Positions 1-8,346 of a DNA stretch of 64,000 nucleotides are shown piece by piece. Source of the stretch: CAWVSB01 sp036960375 (GTDB lineage: Bacteria; Pseudomonadota; Gammaproteobacteria; Pseudomonadales; CAWVSB01); NCBI GenBank assembly GCA_036960375.1, contig JBALVY010000001.1:62001-126000 (forward strand), written 5' to 3'. The stretch's first letter is position 1; the number at the start of each line of letters is the position of its first letter. Made by a program: the position numbers and the translations under genes. The notes below the pieces were generated by a model that was given only the letters and a program-made list of their open reading frames with translations, ran no database searches and was not told where the DNA came from.

Positions 1-1
1 T

Positions 2-1678
2 ATCCCCTTTGCTCAGGCTCCCATCGGTGATTTGCGCTGGCGAGCACCAAGAGCAATCACTACCACCGCCCAACCACTCGAAGCGCTTAGCTATGGCTCG
101 CCCTGCATTCAGTATTGGGGACCTCTATCCGGTCTAACGGGAACTGAGGGCGAAGTTGCTGGCGATGAAGACTGCCTGTTTCTTAACATTTGGGCACCCA
201 CAAGTGATGCACAAAGCGTAGCCCAGGGCGACCAACGACTACCAGTGATGGTGTGGATACACGGCGGCGGCAATACCATTGGTACCGCTAATACCTATCA
301 AGGGCATCATTTAGCTGGCAGCCAGGAGGTTGTTTTTGTTGCCCTCAACTATCGCATGGGAGTTTTGGGCTGGCTGGGCCATGAGGCCATTCGCAATACA
401 TCAGAAACGCTGGAAGATGCCTCTGGCAACTACGGTACGCTGGATATGATAGCGGCACTAAAATGGGTGCAAAAAAATATATCGGCTTTTGGTGGCGACC
501 CCGACAATGTCACTATTTTTGGCGAGTCGGCCGGTGGTCGTGATACTTATTCGCTGATTGGTTCACCGCGGGCTGCTGGCTTGTTCCACAAGGCCATAGT
601 ACAAAGCGGCTCTAATGGTACGACCATAAAAAGTCGTGCTGAAAACTATCGAGACGATACTGAACCTGGCGCAAGCCTCAGCTCCAACGAATTTATCAAC
701 GGCGTACTGGTCAGGCAAAACCGAGCTGAAAATCGTGAAGAGGCAAAGACTCTTATAAACTCGATGAGCGATGAGGAACTGATCGGCTTTATGCGTGATC
801 AAAGTGTCGAGCAATTATTTAGTGCTATCGAAACGGCAGGATTTGGTATGTATTCGTCACCGCAAAACCTGCGTGATGGCCACGTTCTTCCGCTGGAATC
901 TTTGCTTGAACGGTTTGACGACCCGGCTAAGTACAATGCAGTGCCCATGATATTGGGCACCAACCGTGACGAAGCCAAAGTATTTTTGGCTCAAGACCCT
1001 CGTTTTGTGTCTCAATGGTTTGGCGTCATACCGCGTATTGATGACCAGGCAGTCTACGATCATCACGCTGCCTATCTGTCCGACCAATGGAAGGCCTTAT
1101 CGGTAGATGAAGCGGCGCTGATACTGAGCGAGACACAAGACGATGTGTATGCTTATCGCTTCGACTGGGACGAATCTCCGGTTAATTGGATGATCAACTT
1201 CCCTGCTCTTTTAGGCGCCGGCCACGGCCTGGAAATTAGCTATGTCTTTGGCGACTTCGTGGGCGGCATCAGTATTCCCTACCTTTTATCTGAAGAAAAC
1301 GAGCCCGGGCGCCTGGCGCTTTCCGATGCGATGATGAATTACTGGGGCGAGTTCGCGCATAACGGCAAACCCGGTCAAGGCCGCGACGGAAAACAAGCAG
1401 CCTGGACGCCCTGGAATAATGATGGTGATAAAATGATTGTATTTGATACCGAGGCCGACGGAGGGATTCGTATGAGCGATCTGTTGCTGACAGCCGAGAG
1501 CATCAAACAACGAATGACCAACGATGCGATGATCGCGAATCAGGAGGACTTATGTGGCTTATACGCCACGCTGTTTATCGACACCTATCAAACCACAGAG
1601 TTTGGAGACTTGGATGAATACCAAAACCTGGGACGTGATGGCTGTAGCGCCTATGATCCTTATGGCTTTACCGAGTAG
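2..1678 (+). CDS. type B carboxylesterase, 5'-truncated by window edge
   Basis: Alpha/beta-hydrolase of the carboxylesterase/lipase type B family, which hydrolyses carboxylic esters. The reading frame is open from base 2 and its first residues (IPFAQAPIGDLRWRAP) are the conserved N-terminal family motif, so the gene starts upstream of the window and the TTG at 32 is not a start. Visible family signatures are EDCLFLNIW, the oxyanion-hole WIHGGG, the nucleophile elbow GESAGG (Ser codon 527-529), the acid in GTNRDE (Glu codon 971-973) and the catalytic His in GHGLEISYVFG (codon 1223-1225). The triad is complete, so an active enzyme is likely. Probably only a few tens of residues, including any signal peptide, are missing. 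It converges on an FAH-family gene and lies 2 kb from a P450 and Rieske dioxygenase, which suggests but does not prove a role in catabolism of an ester-bearing compound. The substrate cannot be told. Confidence 0.9.
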   Translation: MPFAQAPIGDLRWRAPRAITTTAQPLEALSYGSPCIQYWGPLSGLTGTEGEVAGDEDCLFLNIWAPTSDAQSVAQGDQRLPVMVWIHGGGNTIGTANTYQGHHLAGSQEVVFVALNYRMGVLGWLGHEAIRNTSETLEDASGNYGTLDMIAALKWVQKNISAFGGDPDNVTIFGESAGGRDTYSLIGSPRAAGLFHKAIVQSGSNGTTIKSRAENYRDDTEPGASLSSNEFINGVLVRQNRAENREEAKTLINSMSDEELIGFMRDQSVEQLFSAIETAGFGMYSSPQNLRDGHVLPLESLLERFDDPAKYNAVPMILGTNRDEAKVFLAQDPRFVSQWFGVIPRIDDQAVYDHHAAYLSDQWKALSVDEAALILSETQDDVYAYRFDWDESPVNWMINFPALLGAGHGLEISYVFGDFVGGISIPYLLSEENEPGRLALSDAMMNYWGEFAHNGKPGQGRDGKQAAWTPWNNDGDKMIVFDTEADGGIRMSDLLLTAESIKQRMTNDAMIANQEDLCGLYATLFIDTYQTTEFGDLDEYQNLGRDGCSAYDPYGFTE

Positions 1679-1715
1679 CGAGGTGAGTATACGAAACGGC
1701 CAATACCGCCGTTAT

Positions 1716-2765
1716 TTATTCGTCTACAATCTCGTTGCGCAAAAGCCCTAAATAAGTGCCAAAGCTCGTTACCACATCGCCCTCTTGTAAATAAGCCCAG
1801 GGGCTCCATAAAGTGGCTATATGGAACATCACACCCGCCGGCGTACCGGTGAGAATAAGAGTCCCCGCCGGTATGCTTTGGCAATCTGTAATATAGACAA
1901 TCGCCGGCCCATTTTGATACGGAGACTGGCAATCTGCCAAGGCTCGGGCAAGTAATTCCTGAGGGGACCAGACCATTTTATCTGCGCCGGTCTGTTGCCG
2001 CAGGGCTTCGTTCACATACAAGCTCAGCTCGATACTTTTGTAGAAGTCATCGCTGTAAGGGATCACTAAAAGTGACCCTATAGGTAGACGGCTATCGCCA
2101 CCCTTGCCAGTCGGAAAGCCCGTTCGACCCATCACTCCGCCCAAATCCATGTCTTTCACCATGGTCCAGCGGTCGGTGAAATCGCCACACAGAATATAGC
2201 CCAGTGCAGCCGGTTCATTTTTCGAATGAGGCGTTAAGAGCGCGGCGCAAAGTTCAACCTCATAATCCAGGCGGCCGATATCAACGACTGGCGCATTCCA
2301 GACTGAGGCGTGAGAAAGCTTGGGAAATAGAAACGGCTCGCCATCCAAGCCTACTTCTTCGGCATGAGAACGATAGTTAGTGCCTGCCGCGATGTGAGGA
2401 TAATTTTCTGCTATTGGGGTACTCAACTCGCTCCATCGTAACGATTGTAAATCGGAAGATTGATACAGCTGTTGCAGCCCGACTAACCCCAGCTGCTTAT
2501 AGGCGTCCCGGGCATCTACATAAGGCTGACCCGAAGCTGATACCACCTCAACTGCAAGAATACCGTCGGTACTGGCCTCAGTAACCAGTACAACCTTACC
2601 GGATAAGGTCCGGGCCAGAGTCAGGGCCTGATCTAATGGCGCAATACTTAAGCCGTCGAATACATTTTCATCCAGCGATTCGTCAAAAGCAGGCCGAGAC
2701 AAAAACACGCTCGAAAGTACCGCAGTGAGCATTAGTGCGGCCAATACGCCAATAGTCGTTCTCAA
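1716..2765 (-). CDS. FAH-family (fumarylacetoacetate hydrolase-like) protein with N-terminal membrane anchor
   Basis: Member of the fumarylacetoacetate hydrolase fold family (hydratases, hydrolases and decarboxylases acting on 2-keto acids of aromatic breakdown). Family landmarks are AAGTNYRSHAEE, the metal-binding region LDYEVELC, GYILCGDFTDRW and the C-terminal LILTGTPAGVMF. I place the start at TTG 2765 because GGGAGG lies 8 nt upstream (2774-2779) and the product then begins directly with a hydrophobic segment (about residues 4-22). A longer frame from ATG 2852 has no clear Shine-Dalgarno. The N-terminal segment looks like a signal anchor or uncleaved signal peptide, unusual because most FAH proteins are cytoplasmic; the catalytic domain would then face the periplasm. 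About 349 residues. It converges on the carboxylesterase, with 37 bases between stops. Family confident, reaction unknown. Confidence 0.8.
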   Translation of the reverse strand: MRTTIGVLAALMLTAVLSSVFLSRPAFDESLDENVFDGLSIAPLDQALTLARTLSGKVVLVTEASTDGILAVEVVSASGQPYVDARDAYKQLGLVGLQQLYQSSDLQSLRWSELSTPIAENYPHIAAGTNYRSHAEEVGLDGEPFLFPKLSHASVWNAPVVDIGRLDYEVELCAALLTPHSKNEPAALGYILCGDFTDRWTMVKDMDLGGVMGRTGFPTGKGGDSRLPIGSLLVIPYSDDFYKSIELSLYVNEALRQQTGADKMVWSPQELLARALADCQSPYQNGPAIVYITDCQSIPAGTLILTGTPAGVMFHIATLWSPWAYLQEGDVVTSFGTYLGLLRNEIVDE

Positions 2766-2960
2766 TTTTATTGCCTCCCTCGTTAATCGTCTAGCCGACT
2801 GTCGGGATGATACCCTTTTAGTTTGAGCTACGTATTGATCACCATGTCTCATTTTGTAGCAAGACGCTGGAATTTTCCGATAGCCTTACTATACTCATGG
2901 TTAATCACTGGGGTTTAATTGGTGATTCTAAAGAGCACTCAACACACAGGGAGTTACATT

Positions 2961-3647
2961 ATGAAGAAGTCACACTCAATTATTATACGAAGCGTACTAC
3001 TAACAGCCATCGCAATGCCCGCTCTGGCGGCTGACCAAGGCTACTACTTTGGTGCTAAATTCGGCGAAACCGGGGTTAAAGATATACCATCAGTGCCGGA
3101 TCTCCTGGATGACGCTGATTTAGACTTCAACATCACTATTACCGACGAAAAGATATCGAGCGACGATAAAGACAGCGCTTATAGCTTTTTTATTGGCCGT
3201 CGGTTTAATCCTAATTTTGCTGTGGAAGTTGCCTATATTGACCTGGGTGAGGCGAGCACTTCCTATGCTTTCGACGCAATTAATCATGATGCGGGCGATG
3301 CAGAGGTTTCAGGCGCCGTTAACATTTCAACAGAATCGAAAGGCTTTAGTCTCGTTGCTCTAGGAGCATTTCCTGTCACAGACGCATTCTCTATTTATGG
3401 CAAGCTGGGTGGCTACTACGGCCAGACAGACGGGACCCTCTCTGCTAGTGACCTGACTGAGCCCCTCTCCGGGTCAGAGGATAAAAAGGGCGCCAGCCTG
3501 ATAGGTGGCTTGGGGCTGGAATATGCGTTCCGTAACGGATGGTCTATCCGTGGGGAGTACGAGCGCTACTTTGACGTTAAGTCGCCCTTACTCGAAACCG
3601 ATATAGATGTAATATCACTGGGCCTTGTTTACACGTTTCCACTCTAA
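2961..3647 (+). CDS. outer-membrane beta-barrel protein (OmpA/OmpW-like fold)
   Basis: Predicted 228-residue outer-membrane protein. The start is ATG 2961, with a CAGGGAG Shine-Dalgarno 7-8 nt upstream; a frame opening at 2919 only adds residues in front of the signal peptide. Residues 1-22 form a signal peptide ending MPALA|ADQ. The mature part alternates aromatic and polar residues and ends in a typical barrel strand, VISLGLVYTFPL. Phrases such as YYFGAKFGETGVKD, FIGRRFNPNFAVEVAYIDLGE and GLGLEYAFRNGWSIRGEYERY are characteristic of eight-stranded outer-membrane barrels (OMP_b-brl / OmpA-like transmembrane domain). No peptidoglycan-binding OmpA domain follows. It stands alone and is followed by a hairpin. 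The function (porin, surface or stress protein) cannot be decided. Confidence 0.75.
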   Translation: MKKSHSIIIRSVLLTAIAMPALAADQGYYFGAKFGETGVKDIPSVPDLLDDADLDFNITITDEKISSDDKDSAYSFFIGRRFNPNFAVEVAYIDLGEASTSYAFDAINHDAGDAEVSGAVNISTESKGFSLVALGAFPVTDAFSIYGKLGGYYGQTDGTLSASDLTEPLSGSEDKKGASLIGGLGLEYAFRNGWSIRGEYERYFDVKSPLLETDIDVISLGLVYTFPL

Positions 3648-3655
3648 AATTATTG

Positions 3656-3680
3656 CCTCCTGGTCTTGATGACCGGGAGG
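3656..3680 (+). terminator. stem-loop after the beta-barrel gene
   Basis: Ten-base-pair stem CCTCCTGGTC / GACCGGGAGG with one T-G wobble and loop TTGAT, starting 9 nt after the stop codon. There is no T-run behind it, so it may be a Rho-dependent end or an mRNA-stabilising hairpin rather than a classical intrinsic terminator. Confidence 0.45.
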
Positions 3681-3874
3681 CGGTTCACCTCAACATCTCT
3701 TTCACTCTTATTCGGTGTAGCTTAGCAGTTCCCCGTCCACTTCACGTTGAAAAACTATTGCAGCCTAATCTACCAACTGTTCACTTAGCATGATTAACAA
3801 ATGGAAGCAGACGGCCAGACACAATCATCGTATGCTATTTCCAAACCACATAGTGTTCACTGGAGACAAAATCT

Positions 3875-5071
3875 ATGTCCAGCGCCAAACCCGCGGTCGA
3901 GTTTGACCCCCGAAGCCCCGACTTTCACCGCGACCCCTGGAGCACCTATCAAGCCATGCACAATGACGCGCCAGTCTACTGGAGTGAGCAATATCAATTT
4001 TGGGCGCTGTCTCGCTTTGACGATGTACGCACTGCCCTTCACGACTGGGAAACTTTTAGCAATGAGGGTGGCGTTGTAGTCGGTGAAGGCAGTTTTTTCA
4101 AACCCTTCCTGCTGATTATGGACCCGCCTTACCACACCCGACTACGCCGTCTTATGGTAGACATATTGACCCCCAGGAGGTTTACCAGTCTGGAATTCGT
4201 GGTCCGAGAACAGGCGCAGCGCTTACTGAAACCGCACCTAGACAAAGGTGAAATCGATTTGGCTGCCGATTTTGGGGCCCTACTGCCCATGTCTATCATT
4301 GGTCGCTTGCTGGGCATACCCGAGGCAATGGATAAGCAGTTTATTGCCTGGGGCCATGCTATCGGAAATATCGATGGCACCGGCGGTAAAGAAGAAGGAC
4401 GGCGCGCGGTCGAGGCAATCCAAAACATCTACCAGTACTACGACGAGGCCTTTGACCAACGACAGCTTGAGCCCACCAAAGACGATGTCATTGGCAAGAT
4501 TGTAGCGCTGGAACAAAGCGGCGAAATCAACCGCGACGAAGCGATAGGATTTGGCTTTTTAATTACCATCGCCGGCAGCGAAACCACCACTCGGCTGATC
4601 GGCAATATGATTAACCTGCTAGATCTGCACCCGACTTTTAAACAGGACTTGCTCGGCGACAACTCGCTGATTCCGTCCGCCGTCGAGGAGACACTACGCT
4701 ATGACAGCCCTACCTATCTTGAAACCAGAACTCTGAAAAAAGATGCCGAGTTGCACGGCCAAATAATGAAAGCCGGCGATAAAATTGCCCTGCTGTTTAA
4801 TGCAGCCAATCATGACAAAAGACGATTTGAAGAGCCGGATCGCTACGACATATATCGCACTATGAAACTGACAGGCCACATGGCTTTCGGTGGCGGCCCT
4901 CATGCTTGTATAGGCGTACAATTGGCCCGCATGGAGGCCCGTGTCGCCTTCGAAGAAGTGTTTCGGTTACTGGGAGATTACCAGCTGGACAGGGAGCGGG
5001 CCGAACACAGCTTCAGCACCAACCAGCGCGGCTGGCTAAAACTCCCCGTCAGTTTTAAAGCCGCGCAATAA
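3875..5071 (+). CDS. cytochrome P450 monooxygenase
   Basis: Soluble bacterial class I cytochrome P450, 398 residues, a normal length. The haem-binding signature FGGGPHACIGVQLAR contains the thiolate ligand Cys345. The I-helix has AGSETTTR (acid/alcohol oxygen-activation pair) and the K-helix ExxR motif is in EETLRYDSP. No signal or membrane segment. The start is ATG 3875 with GGAGA 8 nt upstream. It would insert one oxygen atom into an organic substrate using electrons from a ferredoxin and ferredoxin reductase, neither of which is encoded in this window. It is followed after 21 bases by a deazaflavin-type oxidoreductase gene in the same direction, so the two are probably cotranscribed. Nearby TetR and Rieske genes point to xenobiotic or terpenoid/steroid catabolism. 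The CYP family cannot be assigned without alignment. Confidence 0.95.
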   Translation: MSSAKPAVEFDPRSPDFHRDPWSTYQAMHNDAPVYWSEQYQFWALSRFDDVRTALHDWETFSNEGGVVVGEGSFFKPFLLIMDPPYHTRLRRLMVDILTPRRFTSLEFVVREQAQRLLKPHLDKGEIDLAADFGALLPMSIIGRLLGIPEAMDKQFIAWGHAIGNIDGTGGKEEGRRAVEAIQNIYQYYDEAFDQRQLEPTKDDVIGKIVALEQSGEINRDEAIGFGFLITIAGSETTTRLIGNMINLLDLHPTFKQDLLGDNSLIPSAVEETLRYDSPTYLETRTLKKDAELHGQIMKAGDKIALLFNAANHDKRRFEEPDRYDIYRTMKLTGHMAFGGGPHACIGVQLARMEARVAFEEVFRLLGDYQLDRERAEHSFSTNQRGWLKLPVSFKAAQ

Positions 5072-5092
5072 ACCAAAACAGGTATAACGGAC

Positions 5093-5587
5093 ATGCAAAA
5101 ATACGATTATGTGAACGCTCGGCGCGAAGATGTAAAAAAGCTGCCTACCGGTAAAGGAGCTGCTAAATTCAAACGTGGCATGAAGTTCTACACCAAGCTG
5201 AATGTGTGGGTTTATAAACTGAGCTTCGGCAAATTAATGCATACCGCGATGGGGGGTTACCCTATCTGCGTGGTCGGCCTAACGGGCAAGAAAAGCGGCA
5301 AGCACATTAACATCCCGTTGATTCACGTACGCCACGGAGACAGTAAAATTCTTGTGGGCTCCCAGGCCGGCCTCGATCAGAACCCCGGCTGGGTCTACAG
5401 TGTCCGCGCCAACCCCAATGTGACTATTACCGCCGATGGCAAAACATTGAAATACCAGGCGCGACAGGTGAACGATGACGAAAAACGCGAACTCTGGCCG
5501 CAGATGATCAGTATTTACCCCGCCTATGATGAATACCAGGCCCGTACCGACCGCAACATCCCGGTATTTCTGTGCGAGCCGTGCTAA
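5093..5587 (+). CDS. nitroreductase/deazaflavin-dependent oxidoreductase family (DUF385) protein
   Basis: 164-residue protein of the split-barrel family that includes mycobacterial Ddn (F420-dependent nitroreductase). The recognisable core is VGLTGKKSGKHINIPLIHVRHGDSK.. followed by GSQAGLDQNPGWVYSVRANPNVTITADG, which is the conserved family region (xGRKSGxxRxxPL, then SxGGxxxxPxWxxNLxxxP). The N-terminal stretch (about residues 25-60) is a basic, partly hydrophobic helix as in Ddn-like proteins. Family members bind F420, a flavin or sometimes haem or fatty acids; which one applies here is unknown. It is 21 bases downstream of the P450 gene and probably in the same transcript, so it may reduce the P450 product or act on the same pathway. 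It converges on the TetR gene, with 6 bases between the ends. Confidence 0.75.
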   Translation: MQKYDYVNARREDVKKLPTGKGAAKFKRGMKFYTKLNVWVYKLSFGKLMHTAMGGYPICVVGLTGKKSGKHINIPLIHVRHGDSKILVGSQAGLDQNPGWVYSVRANPNVTITADGKTLKYQARQVNDDEKRELWPQMISIYPAYDEYQARTDRNIPVFLCEPC

Positions 5588-5593
5588 AGCCGT

Positions 5594-6235
5594 TCAGCTC
5601 ACCAGCATTGTCCTGATTACTCTACGCAGCAAGCGCTTTTGTTTCTCGATGTTTTCGGGCGAGCTAATATCGCCTTCGGCCAGCGTCGCAAACGCACGCT
5701 GGGAAAGAAAGTAACCGGTAATCAGGTTAAACATAGCGATGATATGAATAGCGATATCCTCGGTGTCGAGTTCGCTATTGATACCCAGTGCGTCGATCGT
5801 TTGTTTACCTTTTGAAAATAAGTGTTCCAGCCATCGGTTGATCAACAGATTATCAACCGCTGCTTTGTCGCCCTGCAAGGCCTGCTGAAACAGCGAGGCC
5901 ATGGTCGGGTGTTCGATGAGCAAGTCGGTCATCACAATAGGCAGTTCGACATAGTCCTGGTAGCTCAGCGCATTACCTAAATGAGACTCCATCGCCTGCG
6001 CCATGGGGCTTAACGCCCGGTCTAGCACCGCGCTGTAAAGGGCCTGCTTACCTTTAAAATAGTTGTAAAGCCCCGGCTCCTTAATTTGCGCTATTTGGGC
6101 AATCTCGCGCAGCGACGCGCTCTGGTAACCTCTGGCTGCAAATACGCCCTCGGCAGCATCCAAAATGCGATCTGCAGTGAGCTCACCTTTGGTTTTCCTA
6201 GGGGTAAGGGCTTGTTTTGATGGTATTTTAGACAT
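5594..6235 (-). CDS. TetR/AcrR-family transcriptional regulator
   Basis: 213-residue repressor-type regulator. The N-terminal helix-turn-helix is clear at about residues 17-63: RILDAAEGVFAARGYQSASL, REIAQIAQIKEPGLYNYFKGKQ. The C-terminal ligand and dimerisation domain is variable and gives no ligand hint. The gene is divergent from the Rieske dioxygenase operon, and a 13-bp AT palindrome sits 16 nt in front of its start, so it most likely represses itself and the dioxygenase genes until an inducer (substrate or CoA ester) binds. It may also influence the convergent P450 unit, but there is no evidence for that in the sequence. Confidence 0.92.
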   Translation of the reverse strand: MSKIPSKQALTPRKTKGELTADRILDAAEGVFAARGYQSASLREIAQIAQIKEPGLYNYFKGKQALYSAVLDRALSPMAQAMESHLGNALSYQDYVELPIVMTDLLIEHPTMASLFQQALQGDKAAVDNLLINRWLEHLFSKGKQTIDALGINSELDTEDIAIHIIAMFNLITGYFLSQRAFATLAEGDISSPENIEKQKRLLRRVIRTMLVS

Positions 6236-6250
6236 ATAAATTACGAAGTA

Positions 6251-6263
6251 TTAATTTAATTAA
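6251..6263. promoter_or_regulatory. candidate TetR operator palindrome
   Basis: Perfect odd-centred palindrome TTAATT-T-AATTAA in the divergent region between the TetR gene (start 6235) and the Rieske alpha gene. Position and symmetry fit an autoregulatory operator. AT-rich palindromes also occur by chance, so this is moderate evidence. Confidence 0.45.
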
Positions 6264-6394
6264 CACCAAAATAGCAGAAATCCGCCCCCAGAACGACTAA
6301 AAGCGGTAAAAACTTGCATTTAAAATTAATGAGTGATAATTTTTACGCTCTGCGGATTAATGCTTCCACTCCGCAAACCAAGGAGAGCCCAACG

Positions 6395-7675
6395 GTGCCC
6401 ATTAAAGTAAGCGACCTGGTCAATGACGACGCGACCTTGATTAGCCGTAAATGCTGGACCGACCAGCATGTATATGAGCTGGAAAAGAAAGGCATATTTG
6501 GCAAGGCCTGGCTGTTTCTCGGCCATGAAAGTCAGATTAAGAATCCCGGCGATTTTGTGCAGGCCTATATGTGCGAAACCCCGATCATTCTCGCTCGCGG
6601 TAGCGACAACGAGGTTTACGCTAACATTAATAGCTGTACTCATCGCGGCCTGCCCGTATGCAGGGCGGACCACGGTAATACCAAGCGTTTTGTCTGCCCT
6701 TACCATAATTGGTCCTATACCGTAGAGGGCGAACTGGTCGCCATACCGCAAGAACGTGAAGTAAAAACCAAGCCGGATAAATCCGCACTGGGGCTTAAGC
6801 GCGTGCCACGTGTTGAAAGCTGGCGCGGATTTTATTTTGGTAGCTTCGATGAAAATATTATCCCGCTGGAAGACTACCTGGGTGACATGCGCTACTACCT
6901 CGATGCCTTTCTGGAACGCTTTGAAGGTGGCATTGAATTTGTCGGCGCGCCTCATCGCTGGGTCATCGAAGCCAACTGGAAACTGCCGATGGAAAACCAG
7001 TTGGGCGATGTCAACCATGGCCCTTTTCTGCATGCTGCGGTTATTCCACCCGAGGCGAATCAGGAAATTCTAGACTACGGCTTAAGCGCCGTTACCGAGC
7101 CCGGACACGGCGCAACCTTTCGCCTCATGCCTGAAGATGCCGAGGTCGACAGCGTCGCCTGGGGTATGGAAGCACCCGGCGCTATATTGGCTGGCCCCGA
7201 GGTGCATGAATATTTGCGTGAAACCCAGGCAAAAGCCAAACAACGGGTAGGCGACATACGCTCCAGAATGAAAGGTTTAACCTACGGCGTTTACCCAAAC
7301 CTGTCGTTTCTTTGGTCTAACGCGTCGTTCAAAGTCTCTCACCCCAGGGGCCCAGGCAAGGTGGAATACTGGTCGTGGTCGGTTGTACCCGCCGATGCAC
7401 CCGATGATGTAAAAAAGATACTGCGCACTAACTACAGCTCTTTATTTGGGCCCGGCGGAATTCTGGAGCAGGAAGATTCTGAAGTATGGTCGCAACAGTT
7501 CAAGGGCAGTAACTTTGATTTTGCCGATGACCGACCCTATTACTACGGCTTAGGCTTGGGCGAGGAAAAACCCCACCCCGAGCTACCCGGCATGATAGAC
7601 ATTACCGCCAACGAACATTACGCCCGAGCGTTTTTTATGCGCTGGCGTAAAGCACTAGAAGCGGTGGAGGAATAA
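6395..7675 (+). CDS. Rieske non-haem iron ring-hydroxylating dioxygenase, alpha (large) subunit
   Basis: Catalytic subunit of an aromatic-ring-hydroxylating oxygenase; it adds O2 to a ring using electrons delivered to its Rieske cluster. The Rieske ligands are SCTHRG and CPYHNW. The mononuclear iron site shows GDVNHGPFLH (His-x4-His), and the third ligand is the Asp in GPGGILEQEDSE. I choose GTG 6395 as the start because AGGAGA lies exactly 8 nt upstream (6381-6386). The frame also extends to ATG 6329 and TTG 6314, but these lack a Shine-Dalgarno and would add about 22-27 residues. This gives 426 residues, the usual size. One base separates its stop from the beta-subunit start, so they are cotranscribed. 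No ferredoxin or reductase gene is adjacent. The substrate is unknown; cumate, biphenyl and salicylate-type enzymes are all possible relatives. Confidence 0.93.
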   Translation: MPIKVSDLVNDDATLISRKCWTDQHVYELEKKGIFGKAWLFLGHESQIKNPGDFVQAYMCETPIILARGSDNEVYANINSCTHRGLPVCRADHGNTKRFVCPYHNWSYTVEGELVAIPQEREVKTKPDKSALGLKRVPRVESWRGFYFGSFDENIIPLEDYLGDMRYYLDAFLERFEGGIEFVGAPHRWVIEANWKLPMENQLGDVNHGPFLHAAVIPPEANQEILDYGLSAVTEPGHGATFRLMPEDAEVDSVAWGMEAPGAILAGPEVHEYLRETQAKAKQRVGDIRSRMKGLTYGVYPNLSFLWSNASFKVSHPRGPGKVEYWSWSVVPADAPDDVKKILRTNYSSLFGPGGILEQEDSEVWSQQFKGSNFDFADDRPYYYGLGLGEEKPHPELPGMIDITANEHYARAFFMRWRKALEAVEE

Positions 7676-7676
7676 T

Positions 7677-8231
7677 ATGAGCGAACTAACATTGACCCCC
7701 GAACTGCAACTGTCGATTGAGCAGTTTTATTTCCAGGAAGCCAGAATGCTGGATAACCGCCAATATCAGCAGTGGTTCGCCCTGCTGACAGAAGATCTAC
7801 GCTACATTATTCCTTCACGCACCAACCCCATGGTGAATAATCGCGAACGTGGCAACGAAGATATGATCAGTGTCGAGCGCGAACTCGAAGGCGAAGATTC
7901 TGACGGCTGCCCAATACGTGAAGAAGGTTATTTTCAATTGATGATCCGTGTTGAGCGGGCCTACAAAATGAATTCCTGGTCAGAGAATCCGCCAGCCCGC
8001 ACTCGCCGCATCGTGGGCAATGTGGAGATCATGGCTAATGATGGAGACACACTCTCCATCTACAGCAATTTCCATATGCACTATGCACGCCCGGGCGGTA
8101 GCAATTACCTCTACGCCGGCCAGCGTCGCGATACCCTGCGCAAAGCAGAGGGCAGGTATAAAATTGCCCGTCGTGAAGTCATTCTGGATTATGCCAATAT
8201 TGATTATCCGACATTGGGATTGTTCTTTTAA
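7677..8231 (+). CDS. ring-hydroxylating dioxygenase, beta (small) subunit
   Basis: 184-residue small subunit with the cystatin/SnoaL-like fold of dioxygenase beta subunits. Typical features are the N-terminal YFQEARMLDNRQYQQWFALLTEDLRYIIP, the central RTRRIVGNVEI and the C-terminal RRDTLRKAEGRYKIARREVILDYANI (quoted in part only). GGAGG at 7666-7670 serves its ATG, and the start lies one base behind the alpha-subunit stop, which suggests translational coupling. It is structural in the alpha3beta3 hexamer and contains no cofactor. Its presence means the partner is a two-component-hexamer dioxygenase rather than an alpha-only demethylase-type oxygenase. Confidence 0.93.
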   Translation: MSELTLTPELQLSIEQFYFQEARMLDNRQYQQWFALLTEDLRYIIPSRTNPMVNNRERGNEDMISVERELEGEDSDGCPIREEGYFQLMIRVERAYKMNSWSENPPARTRRIVGNVEIMANDGDTLSIYSNFHMHYARPGGSNYLYAGQRRDTLRKAEGRYKIARREVILDYANIDYPTLGLFF

Positions 8232-8346
8232 AATAGAAATCGCCAAGCTTGCGTAAGTCACGACTGGCAACTATTCTGAAGTCATATAAATTGCCGTGAC
8301 AGGCCGCTAGCCCACTAGCGACCTTATCGCCCGGCAGGATAACAAT

